The position numbers were made by a program, and so were the translations under genes. A stretch of 11,086 bases of DNA, from positions 1 through 11,086 of the forward strand of contig DASXUC010000130.1 of assembly GCA_036505015.1 (NCBI GenBank), given 5' to 3'. Below are positions 1-7,746 of the stretch, piece by piece (positions within the stretch are counted from its first letter, which is position 1; each line of letters begins with the position of its first letter). Source of the DNA: DASXUC01 sp036505015. Its GTDB lineage: Bacteria > Sysuimicrobiota > Sysuimicrobiia > Sysuimicrobiales > Kaftiobacteriaceae. The notes under the pieces are model-generated. The model had not been told where the DNA came from. It worked only from the letters and a program-made list of their open reading frames with translations, and did no database searches.

Positions 1-24
1 CCCAGGGGCGCGCGCATCACCTAA
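1..24 (+). CDS. 3' end of an upstream gene (partial)
   Basis: Seven codons (PRGARIT) followed by TAA at 22-24 lie in the same frame as, and immediately before, the GTG start at 25. This is consistent with the tail of an upstream coding region that abuts the TatD-family gene with no spacer. In many bacteria a TatD-family gene follows metG (methionyl-tRNA synthetase), so metG is a natural guess, but seven residues cannot identify a protein and the segment could simply be noncoding. Confidence 0.3.
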   Translation, partial: PRGARIT

Positions 25-798
25 GTGGATCTGGTTGACGCACACCTGCATCTCGACGATCCGGTCTTCGACGCCGACCGGGACGATGTCGTCCGGCGCG
101 CCCGGGCGACAGGCGTGACAAGCATGCTGACCGTCGGTACCAACCTCGCCACGAGCCGTGCGGCCGTCGCCCTGGCGGAGCGCTATCCGGAGGTCTACGC
201 CGCCGTCGCCGTCCACCCGCATGAGGCCGCCGGGCTCACCGACGACATCCTGGGCGAGCTGCGGGCGCTGGCGGGACATCGGAAAGTCGTCGCGATCGGC
301 GAGACCGGGCTGGACTTCGCCCGCGGCGACCCGCCCCGCGACGTGCAGGAGACGGCGTTCCGGCGGCACATCGGGCTCAGTGCCGAGACCGGCCTGCCAT
401 TGGCCATTCACTGCCGCGACGCCTTTGGGGCCGTGTTCGGGATATTATTGGAGGATGGGAGCAGCCCCGGCGTGATCATGCATGCGTTTTCCGGAACGGT
501 CGAAAACGCCCGGACCTGCCTCGAGCGAGGATACGCGGTCTCACTGGCGGGTCCGGTGACCTTCCGCGACGCGCACCTGGCGGTTGAGGTGGCGCGGATG
601 GTGCCGCTCCACGCCATGCTGGTCGAAACCGACGCCCCGGTGCTGGCCCCCGTTCCGTTCCGGGGCCGCCGCAACGAGCCGGCGTTCCTCCCATACACCG
701 TCGAGCGCATCGCCGCCGTCAAAGCCATGCCGGTGGATGACGTTGCCGCCGCGACGACGGCCAATGCGAGGCATGTGTTCCGGATGGATCTGACCTAA
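25..798 (+). CDS. tatD: TatD family metal-dependent hydrolase (putative deoxyribonuclease)
   Basis: 257 residues, the usual length for TatD/YcfH-type cytoplasmic amidohydrolase-superfamily enzymes, which bind two divalent metals and in studied members cleave DNA (3'-5' exonuclease or DNase activity). The metal ligand set is complete: HxH at residues 7-9 (DAHLHLD), E93 in GETGLD, H129 in AIHCRD, H153 in MHAFSG and D203 in ETDAP. The family motif RGRRNEP then FLPYTVERIA follows at 213-230. The GTG start at 25 is the only possible one: an in-frame TAA sits directly before it at 22-24 and the first metal motif begins six residues later. No good Shine-Dalgarno sequence is seen, which fits coupling to the upstream gene. 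The next gene starts at the base after the stop. A short run of rare codons (ATA TTA TTG, 442-450) stands out against the GC-rich codon use. The exact substrate within the TatD family is not resolvable from sequence. Confidence 0.93.
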   Translation: MDLVDAHLHLDDPVFDADRDDVVRRARATGVTSMLTVGTNLATSRAAVALAERYPEVYAAVAVHPHEAAGLTDDILGELRALAGHRKVVAIGETGLDFARGDPPRDVQETAFRRHIGLSAETGLPLAIHCRDAFGAVFGILLEDGSSPGVIMHAFSGTVENARTCLERGYAVSLAGPVTFRDAHLAVEVARMVPLHAMLVETDAPVLAPVPFRGRRNEPAFLPYTVERIAAVKAMPVDDVAAATTANARHVFRMDLT

Positions 799-1884
799 AT
801 GAAGCGACTGCTCACCGCCCTGCTGTTGTTGCTGCTGGTCGCCGGGGTCGCCGGCCCGCTGCGCGCCCAGCAGAACACGACCGACGAGGAAATCCGCCTC
901 GGACAGGAAGCCGCCCGCCAGCTTGAGGCGGAATTCAAGGTCCTTACCGACGAAGCGACGGTCACCCGGCTGAACCGGGTGGGAAAGGCCGTCGCCGCCG
1001 CCGCCGATCGTGAGCTGCCCTACACCTTCAAAGCCGTCGACATCAAAGAACCAAACGCGGTCTCGCTCCCCGGCGGTTTCGTCTACATTACTAAGGGGAT
1101 GTTGTCGTTCGTGCGCTCGGATCACGAGCTCGCCGCCGTGCTGGCCCATGAAGTTGCCCACGCGGCCCACGGGCATCAGCTCATCATGCAGCGGCGGGCC
1201 AACAACCTGAACCTCTGGACGTTCATCCTTATTCTGCTCACGCGGGACCCCAATATCGCGATGGGAGCGCAGGCGGTCACCGAGGGCATCCTCAGCGGCT
1301 ACACCCGGGACCTTGAGCGCGACGCCGACCTCACCTCGATCGGGTACCTGGTCAAGACCGACTACACGCCGGTGGCCGCCCTGACGTTGATGGAACGCCT
1401 GTTGTGGGAAGAACGCCTGCGTCCGGAGGTGGACCTGGGGGCGTTTCGCGACCACCCCCTGACCAGGGAACGTGTGGAGTACATCCTGGCCGACCTGAAG
1501 CGGCGGGAGATTCCGATCGTCCGCCGCCCCGCGGCGAACTACCTGCAGATTGTGCTGCGCTCCGCGACCGAAAACAACAAACCGATGGGCGAACTGCGGG
1601 TGAATGACTCGCTGGTGCTGCGGCTGCCGGATCTCGACCGGCTCCGCGCCATCGCGGCCCGGATGGACCGATTCTTCAATACCGACCCACAGCCGTTTGA
1701 CGTCACCGCCGGTCCCGCCGAGGGAGGATGGGGGATTTTCGGCCGCGGGCAGCTGCTCTTTTCGGTGACCCAGGCCGACGCCGCGTTCGTCGCGAGCCCG
1801 CCCCAGACCGCGGCTCTCGACCTGCTGGCGCGACTGCGCTGGATCATCGACCAGGACATCCGCAACCGTAAGTTCACTGGTTGA
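799..1884 (+). CDS. secreted M48 family zinc metalloprotease
   Basis: 361 residues. The N-terminus (MKRLLTALLLLLLVAGVAG, then PLRA) is a Sec signal peptide with likely cleavage after LRA near residue 23. There is no lipobox cysteine, so it should be soluble in the periplasm or exported. The M48 peptidase domain follows: the zinc site HEVAH at 117-121 (in LAHEVAHAAHGHQ), the third ligand E173 with D177 in DLERDAD, and the family DHPLTRERVEYI motif at 218-229, usual for BepA/LoiP-like and Ste24-like enzymes. The segment before the active site, with EPNAVSLPGG near 84-93 and a following YITKGML, is also typical. BepA/LoiP-type members take part in outer-membrane protein quality control; that role is only inferred here. 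The C-terminal ~110 residues (250-361) are not a domain I recognise. The ATG lies directly after the TatD stop, so translation is probably coupled. Confidence 0.92.
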   Translation: MKRLLTALLLLLLVAGVAGPLRAQQNTTDEEIRLGQEAARQLEAEFKVLTDEATVTRLNRVGKAVAAAADRELPYTFKAVDIKEPNAVSLPGGFVYITKGMLSFVRSDHELAAVLAHEVAHAAHGHQLIMQRRANNLNLWTFILILLTRDPNIAMGAQAVTEGILSGYTRDLERDADLTSIGYLVKTDYTPVAALTLMERLLWEERLRPEVDLGAFRDHPLTRERVEYILADLKRREIPIVRRPAANYLQIVLRSATENNKPMGELRVNDSLVLRLPDLDRLRAIAARMDRFFNTDPQPFDVTAGPAEGGWGIFGRGQLLFSVTQADAAFVASPPQTAALDLLARLRWIIDQDIRNRKFTG

Positions 1885-2609
1885 TGTACCTGCACGTTGC
1901 GCTGCTCCCTGCGCTGGTCGGCCCGTCTCCGCAGGTGTGCGTCGTTGTCGATGTGATCCGCGCCAGCACGACCCTCGTGACGCTGCTGGATCGCGGCGCT
2001 GCCGAGATTTTGATCGCGGCCCACCCCGATGCCGCGCGGCGGTATGCGGCGGCACATCCCGACACGGTGCTGGCCGGAGAAGAGCTGGGGGTGGCACCGC
2101 CGGGGTTCAACTACGGGAACTCCCCGGTGGAACTCTCCCGTGCCCAGGTGCGCGGCAAGACGGTCGCGTTTGTGACGACCAACGGGACCGCGGCAATCCG
2201 GGCGGTGGAATCCACCGGACCGGTACTGGTGGGCGCGCTGCGCAACGCGGCCGCGGTCTGCCGCCAGGCGCAGGCGACCGCCCATGAGATCGACGCCGGC
2301 ATCACGATCGTGTGCGCGGGGCGGGAGGGAGCCTTCGGTATCGACGATGCGTACACCGCGGGCTGCCTGGTCGACGGGCTGCTGACCGGCATCGATGGAG
2401 ACCTGACCGACGCGGCGACCGCGGCGCTCCGCCTTTATCGCACCGAACCCGATCCTGCTTCGCTGTTCCGCCACTCGGCGGCCGGGCGCAACGTGATCGG
2501 GCTTGGCCTCGGCGATGATGTGACGTACTGCCTGCAGCGCGACGCCAGCACCGCCGTCCCGCGGCTGGGGGGCGAACTTTTCCTGCTCGAAGCCGTTGAC
2601 ACCCGCTGA
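1884..2609 (+). CDS. comB: 2-phosphosulfolactate phosphatase (ComB family)
   Basis: 241 residues from the ATG at 1884, which overlaps the M48 stop codon by one base (TGATG). A TTG three bases earlier would add one residue and is less likely. ComB is a Mg-dependent phosphatase that converts 2-phosphosulfolactate to sulfolactate, the second step of coenzyme M synthesis in methanogens; bacterial homologues such as Bacillus YitC are linked to sulfolactate. Family blocks are visible in order: VVDVIRASTT (21-30), GEELG (65-69) with GFNYGNSPVEL (74-84), FVTTNGTAAIRA (96-107), IVCAGREGAFGIDDAYTAG (142-160) and a C-terminal GLGDDVTYCLQRD (208-220). These include the conserved acidic residues likely to bind metal and phosphate. 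Neighbours give no sulfonate pathway: no ComA, ComC or sulfolactate degradation gene is in the window, so the biological role here is open. The family call is strong; the substrate is by family only. The last codons also carry the -35 element of the following promoter. Confidence 0.9.
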   Translation: MYLHVALLPALVGPSPQVCVVVDVIRASTTLVTLLDRGAAEILIAAHPDAARRYAAAHPDTVLAGEELGVAPPGFNYGNSPVELSRAQVRGKTVAFVTTNGTAAIRAVESTGPVLVGALRNAAAVCRQAQATAHEIDAGITIVCAGREGAFGIDDAYTAGCLVDGLLTGIDGDLTDAATAALRLYRTEPDPASLFRHSAAGRNVIGLGLGDDVTYCLQRDASTAVPRLGGELFLLEAVDTR

Positions 2610-2625
2610 CCCGCGTTGGTAGTCT
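2596..2625 (+). promoter_or_regulatory. putative sigma-70-type promoter for the efflux operon
   Basis: A perfect TTGACA (2596-2601) is followed after 18 bases by TAGTCT (2620-2625), which matches TATAAT at the three most conserved positions (1, 2 and 6). Transcription would start near 2632, about 35 bases before the TetR ATG. The -35 box overlaps the last codons of comB. Read by eye; no expression data. Confidence 0.5.
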
Positions 2626-2627
2626 GA

Positions 2628-2645
2628 AAACCGACCATCCGGTTT
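2628..2645 (+). promoter_or_regulatory. inverted repeat, candidate TetR operator
   Basis: Perfect 6-base arms AAACCG (2628-2633) and CGGTTT (2640-2645) flank a 6-base spacer ACCATC. The core ACCGACCATCCGGT agrees at 11 of 14 positions with the symmetric sequence ACCGACCGGTCGGT that I would expect for some TetR-type operators. The repeat covers the predicted transcription start and lies 21 bases before the TetR ATG, a usual place for autorepression. Confidence 0.5.
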
Positions 2646-2666
2646 GTATCCGCCTGGCGAGGCGCC

Positions 2667-3293
2667 ATGCCTAGAATCACGACAGCGCACGAGCACGCCC
2701 AGCGCGAGAAGATCCTGCGCGCCGCCAACAACTGTTTCGGCCGTCGCGGGTACCATCAGACGACGATCCAGGACATCTGCGACGAGGCCGAGTTGAGCAA
2801 GGGCGGGCTGTACACGTATTTCCGATCTAAGGAGGACATTCTCGGGGCGGTCGTGGAGAACAGCGTCCGGACGACGCTGTCGGAGGCCAAGGCAGCGGCG
2901 GCATCCGGCCGGTCCGCGCTGCACCGGCTGGACCGGGTCGCGGAGGTCACCATCGCGCGGCTGATCTCCGGAAACAGCCATGCCGCATCGCCCCAACTCC
3001 TGCTGGAAATCTGGGCCGAGGCCTCCAAGAATCCTGAAATCAAGGCGCAGTGCTCGCGTGCCTACGACGAGTGGCGCGCGTTTCTCACCGGACTGCTGCG
3101 TGACGGGATCGCCCGGGGCGAGATCAAGGCATGGGTCGATCCGGACAGCCTCGCGGCGATCCTGCTGGCGGTCTTTGATGGCTTGAGTCTGCAGGAAGGC
3201 ATTACCGCGGCCAAAGTGCGCTGGCCGGAGATTGCGACCATGCTGCGCCGGGGCCTGGTGGAAGGCATCATCGCAGGGGAGACATCGGGATGA
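2667..3293 (+). CDS. TetR/AcrR family transcriptional regulator
   Basis: 208 residues, the family's normal size. The N-terminal DNA-binding domain is clear: REKILRAANNCFGRRGYHQT (13-32), then TIQDICDEAELSKGGLYTYF (33-52), the helix-turn-helix ending in the typical SKGGLYTYFRSKEDIL. The remaining ~150 residues form the all-helical ligand and dimer domain, with TetR_C-like features such as LLLEIWAEASKNPEIKAQ (near 111-128). A weak ribosome site (GGCGAGG, 2656-2662) precedes the ATG at 2667. The stop overlaps the adaptor start by four bases (ATGA, 3290-3293), so it is the first gene of a regulator-adaptor-transporter operon and probably represses it through the inverted repeat at 2628-2645. The inducing ligand cannot be told from sequence. 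Confidence 0.94.
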   Translation: MPRITTAHEHAQREKILRAANNCFGRRGYHQTTIQDICDEAELSKGGLYTYFRSKEDILGAVVENSVRTTLSEAKAAAASGRSALHRLDRVAEVTIARLISGNSHAASPQLLLEIWAEASKNPEIKAQCSRAYDEWRAFLTGLLRDGIARGEIKAWVDPDSLAAILLAVFDGLSLQEGITAAKVRWPEIATMLRRGLVEGIIAGETSG

Positions 3294-4585
3294 GGAAGTG
3301 GATCGTGATCGCTGCCGTCATGCTCGTGGTCGCCGCGGGAGCATTCGCGCTGCAGCGGCGTGGACAACCGCAGCACCCCGCGGCCGTCGCGCCCACCCAG
3401 GCGGCCGTCGCGCCGGCGGTGGAAGTCGCCGCGGTCCGCATCGGGACGATCGAGCGCACGCTCGATGTCAGCGGCACCATCGCTTCGGCGCAGGATGCCG
3501 GCGTGACCTCCAAGATCCCGGGCAAAGTGGCCGCCGTGCGCGTCAGCGAAGGCGCGCGCGTGGGCCGCGGACAGGTCCTCGTGCAGTTGGAAACGGCTGA
3601 ACTCTCCGCGCAGGTGGCCCAGGCCGCGCAGGGCGTCCGCCAGGCGATGGCGGCCTACGACGTGGCGGCTGCACGCCTGCGGGCGGTGCAGGCCGGGCCG
3701 CGGGCGCAGGAACGGGCGCAGGTCAACAACGCGGTCGCCCAGGCTGAAGCCAACCTGCGCAACGCCGAGAGCAACGTCGTCCGTATGCAGCAACTCTATG
3801 ATTCAGGAGCGGTGAGCCGCCAGCAACTGGAGGCCGCGATTCTGCAGCGGGACGTCGCCAGGTCGCAGCTGGACAGCGCCAGGCAGCAGGCCAGTCTCGT
3901 GGAGTCGGGTGCGCGCCCGGAGGAGATCCAGATGGCGCGCGCGCAGGTCGCGCAGGCCGCCGCGGGGGTTGCGGCCGCGAGGGCGATGCTCGTCCTGGCC
4001 CGCGTGCAGTACGGCAACGCGACGATCCGCGCGCCGTTTGCCGGACGGATCGCGCAGGTGCACGTCGCCGTCGGCGAGTTCGTCGCCCCGGGGATCCCGG
4101 TGGTGACCGAGTACGATGACACACGACTGGATCTGGAAGCGAAGGTCGGGGAGCGCGAGCTCGCGCAGATCATTCCCGGCGGATCCGTCACCGTGCATGC
4201 CCAGACGGCGCCCACTGCGACCATCCGCGGCACCGTGCGGCTCGTGCAGCCGACCGTGGAGGCCGCCAGCCGGACGGCGATCGTGCTGATCCGGTTGATC
4301 AACCCACCGGCGGCGGTGCTGCCGGGTACCTCCGCGCGGGCCACGGTGCTGGTGGAACGGCGCACGGGCGTCTTGCTGGTCCCTGCCGCGGCCCTCCGGT
4401 CGGACGGCGCCACGATGGTGTTCGTCGTCAGCGGGGGAGTCGCCCATGCGCGTCCGGTCACCCTGGGCCTGCGCCAGGGGGATCTCGTGCAGGTGCGGAG
4501 CGGGGTCGCCTCCGGCGAGCAGGTCATCGTGCTGGGACCGGAGACGATCACCGACGGCATGCGTGTGACCGTGGTGAACCGCTGA
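3290..4585 (+). CDS. RND efflux periplasmic adaptor subunit (HlyD/AcrA family)
   Basis: 431 residues. An N-terminal hydrophobic helix (residues 4-21) anchors the protein in the inner membrane; no lipobox cysteine is present. The domain order is that of membrane fusion proteins: first half of the lipoyl/barrel-sandwich domain (GVTSKIPGKVAAVRVSEGAR, 71-90), a long alpha-helical coiled-coil hairpin (about 105-235), the second lipoyl half (ATIRAPFAGRIAQVHVAVGE, 244-263), a beta-barrel (about 275-355) and a membrane-proximal domain (about 360-431). The hairpin tip has the RxxxLxxxxxxS pattern (R165, L169, S176 in RMQQLYDSGAVSRQQLE) described for TolC-type outer-membrane partners. Two similar segments (136-163 and 207-234, each starting G-x-R) mirror each other in the hairpin. 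The start overlaps the TetR stop and has a good ribosome site (GGGGAGA, 3276-3282). It should link the RND pump to an outer-membrane channel encoded elsewhere. Confidence 0.95.
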   Translation: MRKWIVIAAVMLVVAAGAFALQRRGQPQHPAAVAPTQAAVAPAVEVAAVRIGTIERTLDVSGTIASAQDAGVTSKIPGKVAAVRVSEGARVGRGQVLVQLETAELSAQVAQAAQGVRQAMAAYDVAAARLRAVQAGPRAQERAQVNNAVAQAEANLRNAESNVVRMQQLYDSGAVSRQQLEAAILQRDVARSQLDSARQQASLVESGARPEEIQMARAQVAQAAAGVAAARAMLVLARVQYGNATIRAPFAGRIAQVHVAVGEFVAPGIPVVTEYDDTRLDLEAKVGERELAQIIPGGSVTVHAQTAPTATIRGTVRLVQPTVEAASRTAIVLIRLINPPAAVLPGTSARATVLVERRTGVLLVPAAALRSDGATMVFVVSGGVAHARPVTLGLRQGDLVQVRSGVASGEQVIVLGPETITDGMRVTVVNR

Positions 4586-7500
4586 TGTCGCTGTCCGACC
4601 TCTCCATCCGCCGGCCGGTGTTCATCCTGATGGTGATCGGCGCCCTGATGGTGCTGGGGGCGATCTCCTACACGCGGCTGCCCGTCGAGCTGTTCCCCAA
4701 CGTGCAGTTTCCGTTCGTCACCGTCCTCACGGCCTACCCGGGCGCCGGGCCGGAAGAAGTGGAAACGCTGATCACCCGTCCGGTTGAAGAACAGGTCAGT
4801 TCGCTCACCGGCGTGCGCCGCGTCACGTCCTCATCGGCCGAGGGGTTGTCGATCATCGGCATCGAGTTCAACCTCGGCACCAACATCAACGTCGCCACGG
4901 CCGACGTCCGCCAGCGGGTCGATCTGGTGAAGGGCGCCTTCCCGCGCGATGCCAACGATCCGACCGTGCAGAAGTTCGATTTTTCTACGCAACCCGTAAT
5001 GCTTTTGGGCATGGGCGGGTCCCTGAACGGGTTTGAGCTGCGGCGGCTGGCCGAAGACGTCGTCAAACCCCGGCTGGAACGGGTCGCCGGCGTCGCCGCC
5101 GTGAACATCTCCGGCGGCCGTCAGCGCGAGATCCGGATCGAGGTAAATCAAGATGCCCTGCGCGCGTACGGCGTCTCCGTGCTGGAGATCGAAGACGCGC
5201 TGCGCCGGGAGAATCTCAATATTCCCGGCGGCACCCTGCGCCAGGGCCAGCAAGAAGTGCTCGTGCGCGTGGTCGGCCAGTTCGCCACGCCCGACGAGAT
5301 CGCCGATGTGCGCATCGTCCGCTTCGGCGCTCCGGCGATCCGGCTGGGAGATGTGGCGACCATCGCCGACACGCTGAAGGAACCGGAGCGGCTGACCCGG
5401 CTGAATGCCCAGGAGAGCGTCGGGCTTGCGATTCAGAAGCAGGCCGACGCGAATACCGTGGCGGTGGCCGACGGCGTGCGCGACGCCCTGACGGACCTGC
5501 AGCCGGCGCTCCCGCCGGGCGTCCGCGTGGCGATCGCCCAGGACACCTCGCTGTTCATCAAGGATTCCGTCGCCGACGTGCAGGGGAACCTGATCCTGGG
5601 ATCGATCCTCGCCACCATCGTCGTCTTCTTGTTCCTGCACAATGTGCGCAGCACGATCATCATCGGGCTCGCGCTGCCGATCGCGATTGTGGCCGCGTAC
5701 ATTCCGATGTATTTCTTCGGCTTCTCGCTGAACATCCTCACGCTGCTGGGGCTGGCCATCGCCATTGGCCTGATGACCGACAACGCGATCGTGGTCAACG
5801 AAAACATCAACCGGCACCTGAACATCGAAGCGACGTCGAAAGAGGCCGCGCGGAAGGGTGCGAAGGAGATCGAACTCGCGGTGATGGCCAGCAACCTCGC
5901 CAACGTTGCCGTGTTCCTGCCGATCGCGTTCATGGGCGGGCTGGTCGGGCAGTTCTTCCGGCAGTTCGGTCTGACCGTGGCGTTTGCCAACCTGCTCAGC
6001 ATCGTGGTCGGGTTCACGGTCACGCCCCTGCTGTCGGCGATGTGGCTGCGCCGGCAGGATCCTGCCCGCCCCGGACGGTTGGATCGGTGGTTCCGGGGGT
6101 GGGATCGGTTCTACGAGCGGTTGAGCGAGCGCTATCGCACCGGCCTGGGCTGGTCGCTGTCCCACCGCGGCGCGGTCCTGCTGGTCGCCTTCCTGCTGTT
6201 CCTGGGAAGCATCGCCCTGGTCGCCTCCCCACTGATCGGCAAGGAGTTCATGCCCACGGGGGACCAGGGGCAGTTCCAGGTGGACCTCACGATGCCGGCG
6301 GGCAGTTCGCTGCTGCAGACCGATCGCGCAACCGCGTCGGTGGAACTCATGCTCCAGAGCACGCCGGAGGTCGCGTCGTTCTTCACCCTGGTCGGGGCCG
6401 CGGAGAGCGGGTTCGGCTTTTCCGAAAGCGGCACGCAGCGCGCCCAGATCTTTGTGAATCTGGTCGACCGCGACACGCGGGCGAAGTCGGTCGATGACGT
6501 CATCGCGGGGCTGCGCGAGCGGGCCCGGGTGATCCCGGCGGCGGCCGTCAAGATCGGCGCGCAGGGCGTCACGGGCGGGACATCGCCGATTCAGATCCAG
6601 ATCACGGGACCCGATCCGGCCGTGCTCGAACGCCTGGCCACGCGGGTGGAAGGCGCCGTGTCCGGGACGGCGGGCACCACCAACGTGGATACGTCGCTGC
6701 GTTCGGGGAAGACCGAGGTGCAGGTGTTGCTGGATCGCGCGCGGCTGGCCGACTTCGGCCTGAGCACCGCGGAGGTCGGCGCGCAGCTGCGGACCGATAT
6801 CGCCGGCTCGCCGGTGACCCGCTACCGCGTCGGCGGCAGCGAGTATGACATCACGGTGCAGACGCAGCGGACCGACCGGGATGCGATCCGGAAGATCGGC
6901 GATCTCCACGTGGGCACCGCGCGGGGCGCGCCGGTCCGGCTCAGCGACGTGGCCACCCTGCAGCTGCGGCGGGGGCCCGTGACCATCGACCGCTTGAACC
7001 GGCAGCGGCTGGTCACCGTGGTCGCCGGGCTCACCGATCGTCCGCTGGGCGCGGTGGTGTCCGACATTCAGGCCAAACTGAACGGCGTCGTTATCCCCGC
7101 GGGCTACACGCTGACGTTCGGGGGCGAGACGGAATTCCAGCAGGACGCGTTCTCCGACATGCTGTTTGCGCTGGGACTGGGCACGCTGCTGGTCTACATG
7201 ACCATCGCGGCGCAGTTCGAGTCGCTGCTCAGCCCGCTGGCAATCATGTTCACCGTGCCGCTCGCCTCCGTCGGCGTGTTTCTGATGCTGCTGATCACGC
7301 GCACGACGGTGAACATCATGTCGCTGCTCGGCATCGTGATGCTGGCCGGCATCGTTGTGAACAACGCCATCCTGCTCATCGAATTCACCCAGCAGCTGCG
7401 CGGGCGGGGGCTGCCCCGCCGCGAGGCTTTGCTTCGGGCGGGACAAACCCGGCTGCGGCCGATCCTGATGACGGCCCTGGTGTCGATCATGGGCGGCCTG

Positions 7501-7746
7501 CCGGTGGCGCTGGGGATCGGGTCCAGCGGCGCGGAGTGGCGCCGGGCGCTGGGCATCGCCGTCCTGGGCGGGCTGACGACCTCCACCTTCCTGACCTTGT
7601 TTGTCATCCCGGTGGTGTACACGCTGCTGGAGGACTTCGTCCTGCGCCTTCGCCGCAGGAGACTGGCCGAGCCCGAGGTGACCGAGGTTCCGACACCTAT
7701 GCCCCAGCCGGTCGCCGGCGGATCGAATGGAGATCCCGACCGCTAA
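4585..7746 (+). CDS. RND multidrug efflux transporter, AcrB-like (HAE1 family)
   Basis: 1053 residues, the usual size. It begins SIRRPVFILMVIG and has TM1 at about 10-30, a first porter loop (31-332), TM2-TM6 (about 333-485), TM7 (530-548), a second porter loop (549-857) and TM8-TM12 (about 858-1015). Family motifs include PVELFPNVQFP (33-43), ATADVRQRVD (104-113), KEFMPTGDQG (553-562) and RLRPILMTAL (956-965). By alignment with AcrB, D407 is kept (D399), D408 is Asn (N400 in GLMTDNAIVV), K940 is Asn (N926 in VVNNAILLIEF) and R971 is kept (R956). This D-N/N-N set occurs in part of the HAE1 family, so activity is still likely, but the proton path differs from AcrB. The ATG overlaps the adaptor stop by one base and no ribosome site is seen, so it is coupled. 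Substrate unknown; exporter of drugs, lipids or other amphiphiles by family. Confidence 0.96.
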   Translation: MSLSDLSIRRPVFILMVIGALMVLGAISYTRLPVELFPNVQFPFVTVLTAYPGAGPEEVETLITRPVEEQVSSLTGVRRVTSSSAEGLSIIGIEFNLGTNINVATADVRQRVDLVKGAFPRDANDPTVQKFDFSTQPVMLLGMGGSLNGFELRRLAEDVVKPRLERVAGVAAVNISGGRQREIRIEVNQDALRAYGVSVLEIEDALRRENLNIPGGTLRQGQQEVLVRVVGQFATPDEIADVRIVRFGAPAIRLGDVATIADTLKEPERLTRLNAQESVGLAIQKQADANTVAVADGVRDALTDLQPALPPGVRVAIAQDTSLFIKDSVADVQGNLILGSILATIVVFLFLHNVRSTIIIGLALPIAIVAAYIPMYFFGFSLNILTLLGLAIAIGLMTDNAIVVNENINRHLNIEATSKEAARKGAKEIELAVMASNLANVAVFLPIAFMGGLVGQFFRQFGLTVAFANLLSIVVGFTVTPLLSAMWLRRQDPARPGRLDRWFRGWDRFYERLSERYRTGLGWSLSHRGAVLLVAFLLFLGSIALVASPLIGKEFMPTGDQGQFQVDLTMPAGSSLLQTDRATASVELMLQSTPEVASFFTLVGAAESGFGFSESGTQRAQIFVNLVDRDTRAKSVDDVIAGLRERARVIPAAAVKIGAQGVTGGTSPIQIQITGPDPAVLERLATRVEGAVSGTAGTTNVDTSLRSGKTEVQVLLDRARLADFGLSTAEVGAQLRTDIAGSPVTRYRVGGSEYDITVQTQRTDRDAIRKIGDLHVGTARGAPVRLSDVATLQLRRGPVTIDRLNRQRLVTVVAGLTDRPLGAVVSDIQAKLNGVVIPAGYTLTFGGETEFQQDAFSDMLFALGLGTLLVYMTIAAQFESLLSPLAIMFTVPLASVGVFLMLLITRTTVNIMSLLGIVMLAGIVVNNAILLIEFTQQLRGRGLPRREALLRAGQTRLRPILMTALVSIMGGLPVALGIGSSGAEWRRALGIAVLGGLTTSTFLTLFVIPVVYTLLEDFVLRLRRRRLAEPEVTEVPTPMPQPVAGGSNGDPDR

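Noticed and set aside
1881..1883. TTG at 1881 as the comB start
   Set aside because: It adds only one Met-like residue before the ATG at 1884; the ATG overlap with the preceding stop (TGATG) is the more usual coupled arrangement.
541..2996. Two long antisense frames (541-2097 and 1539-2996)
   Set aside because: They cover four well-supported plus-strand genes, have no recognisable domains or ribosome sites, and show the same antisense composition bias.
4831..7446. 871-codon open frame antisense to the RND transporter gene
   Set aside because: Its translation is low-complexity, rich in His, Arg, Gln, Asp and Gly with no domain, as expected from the complement of GC-rich codons; the sense strand encodes a fully conserved RND protein.
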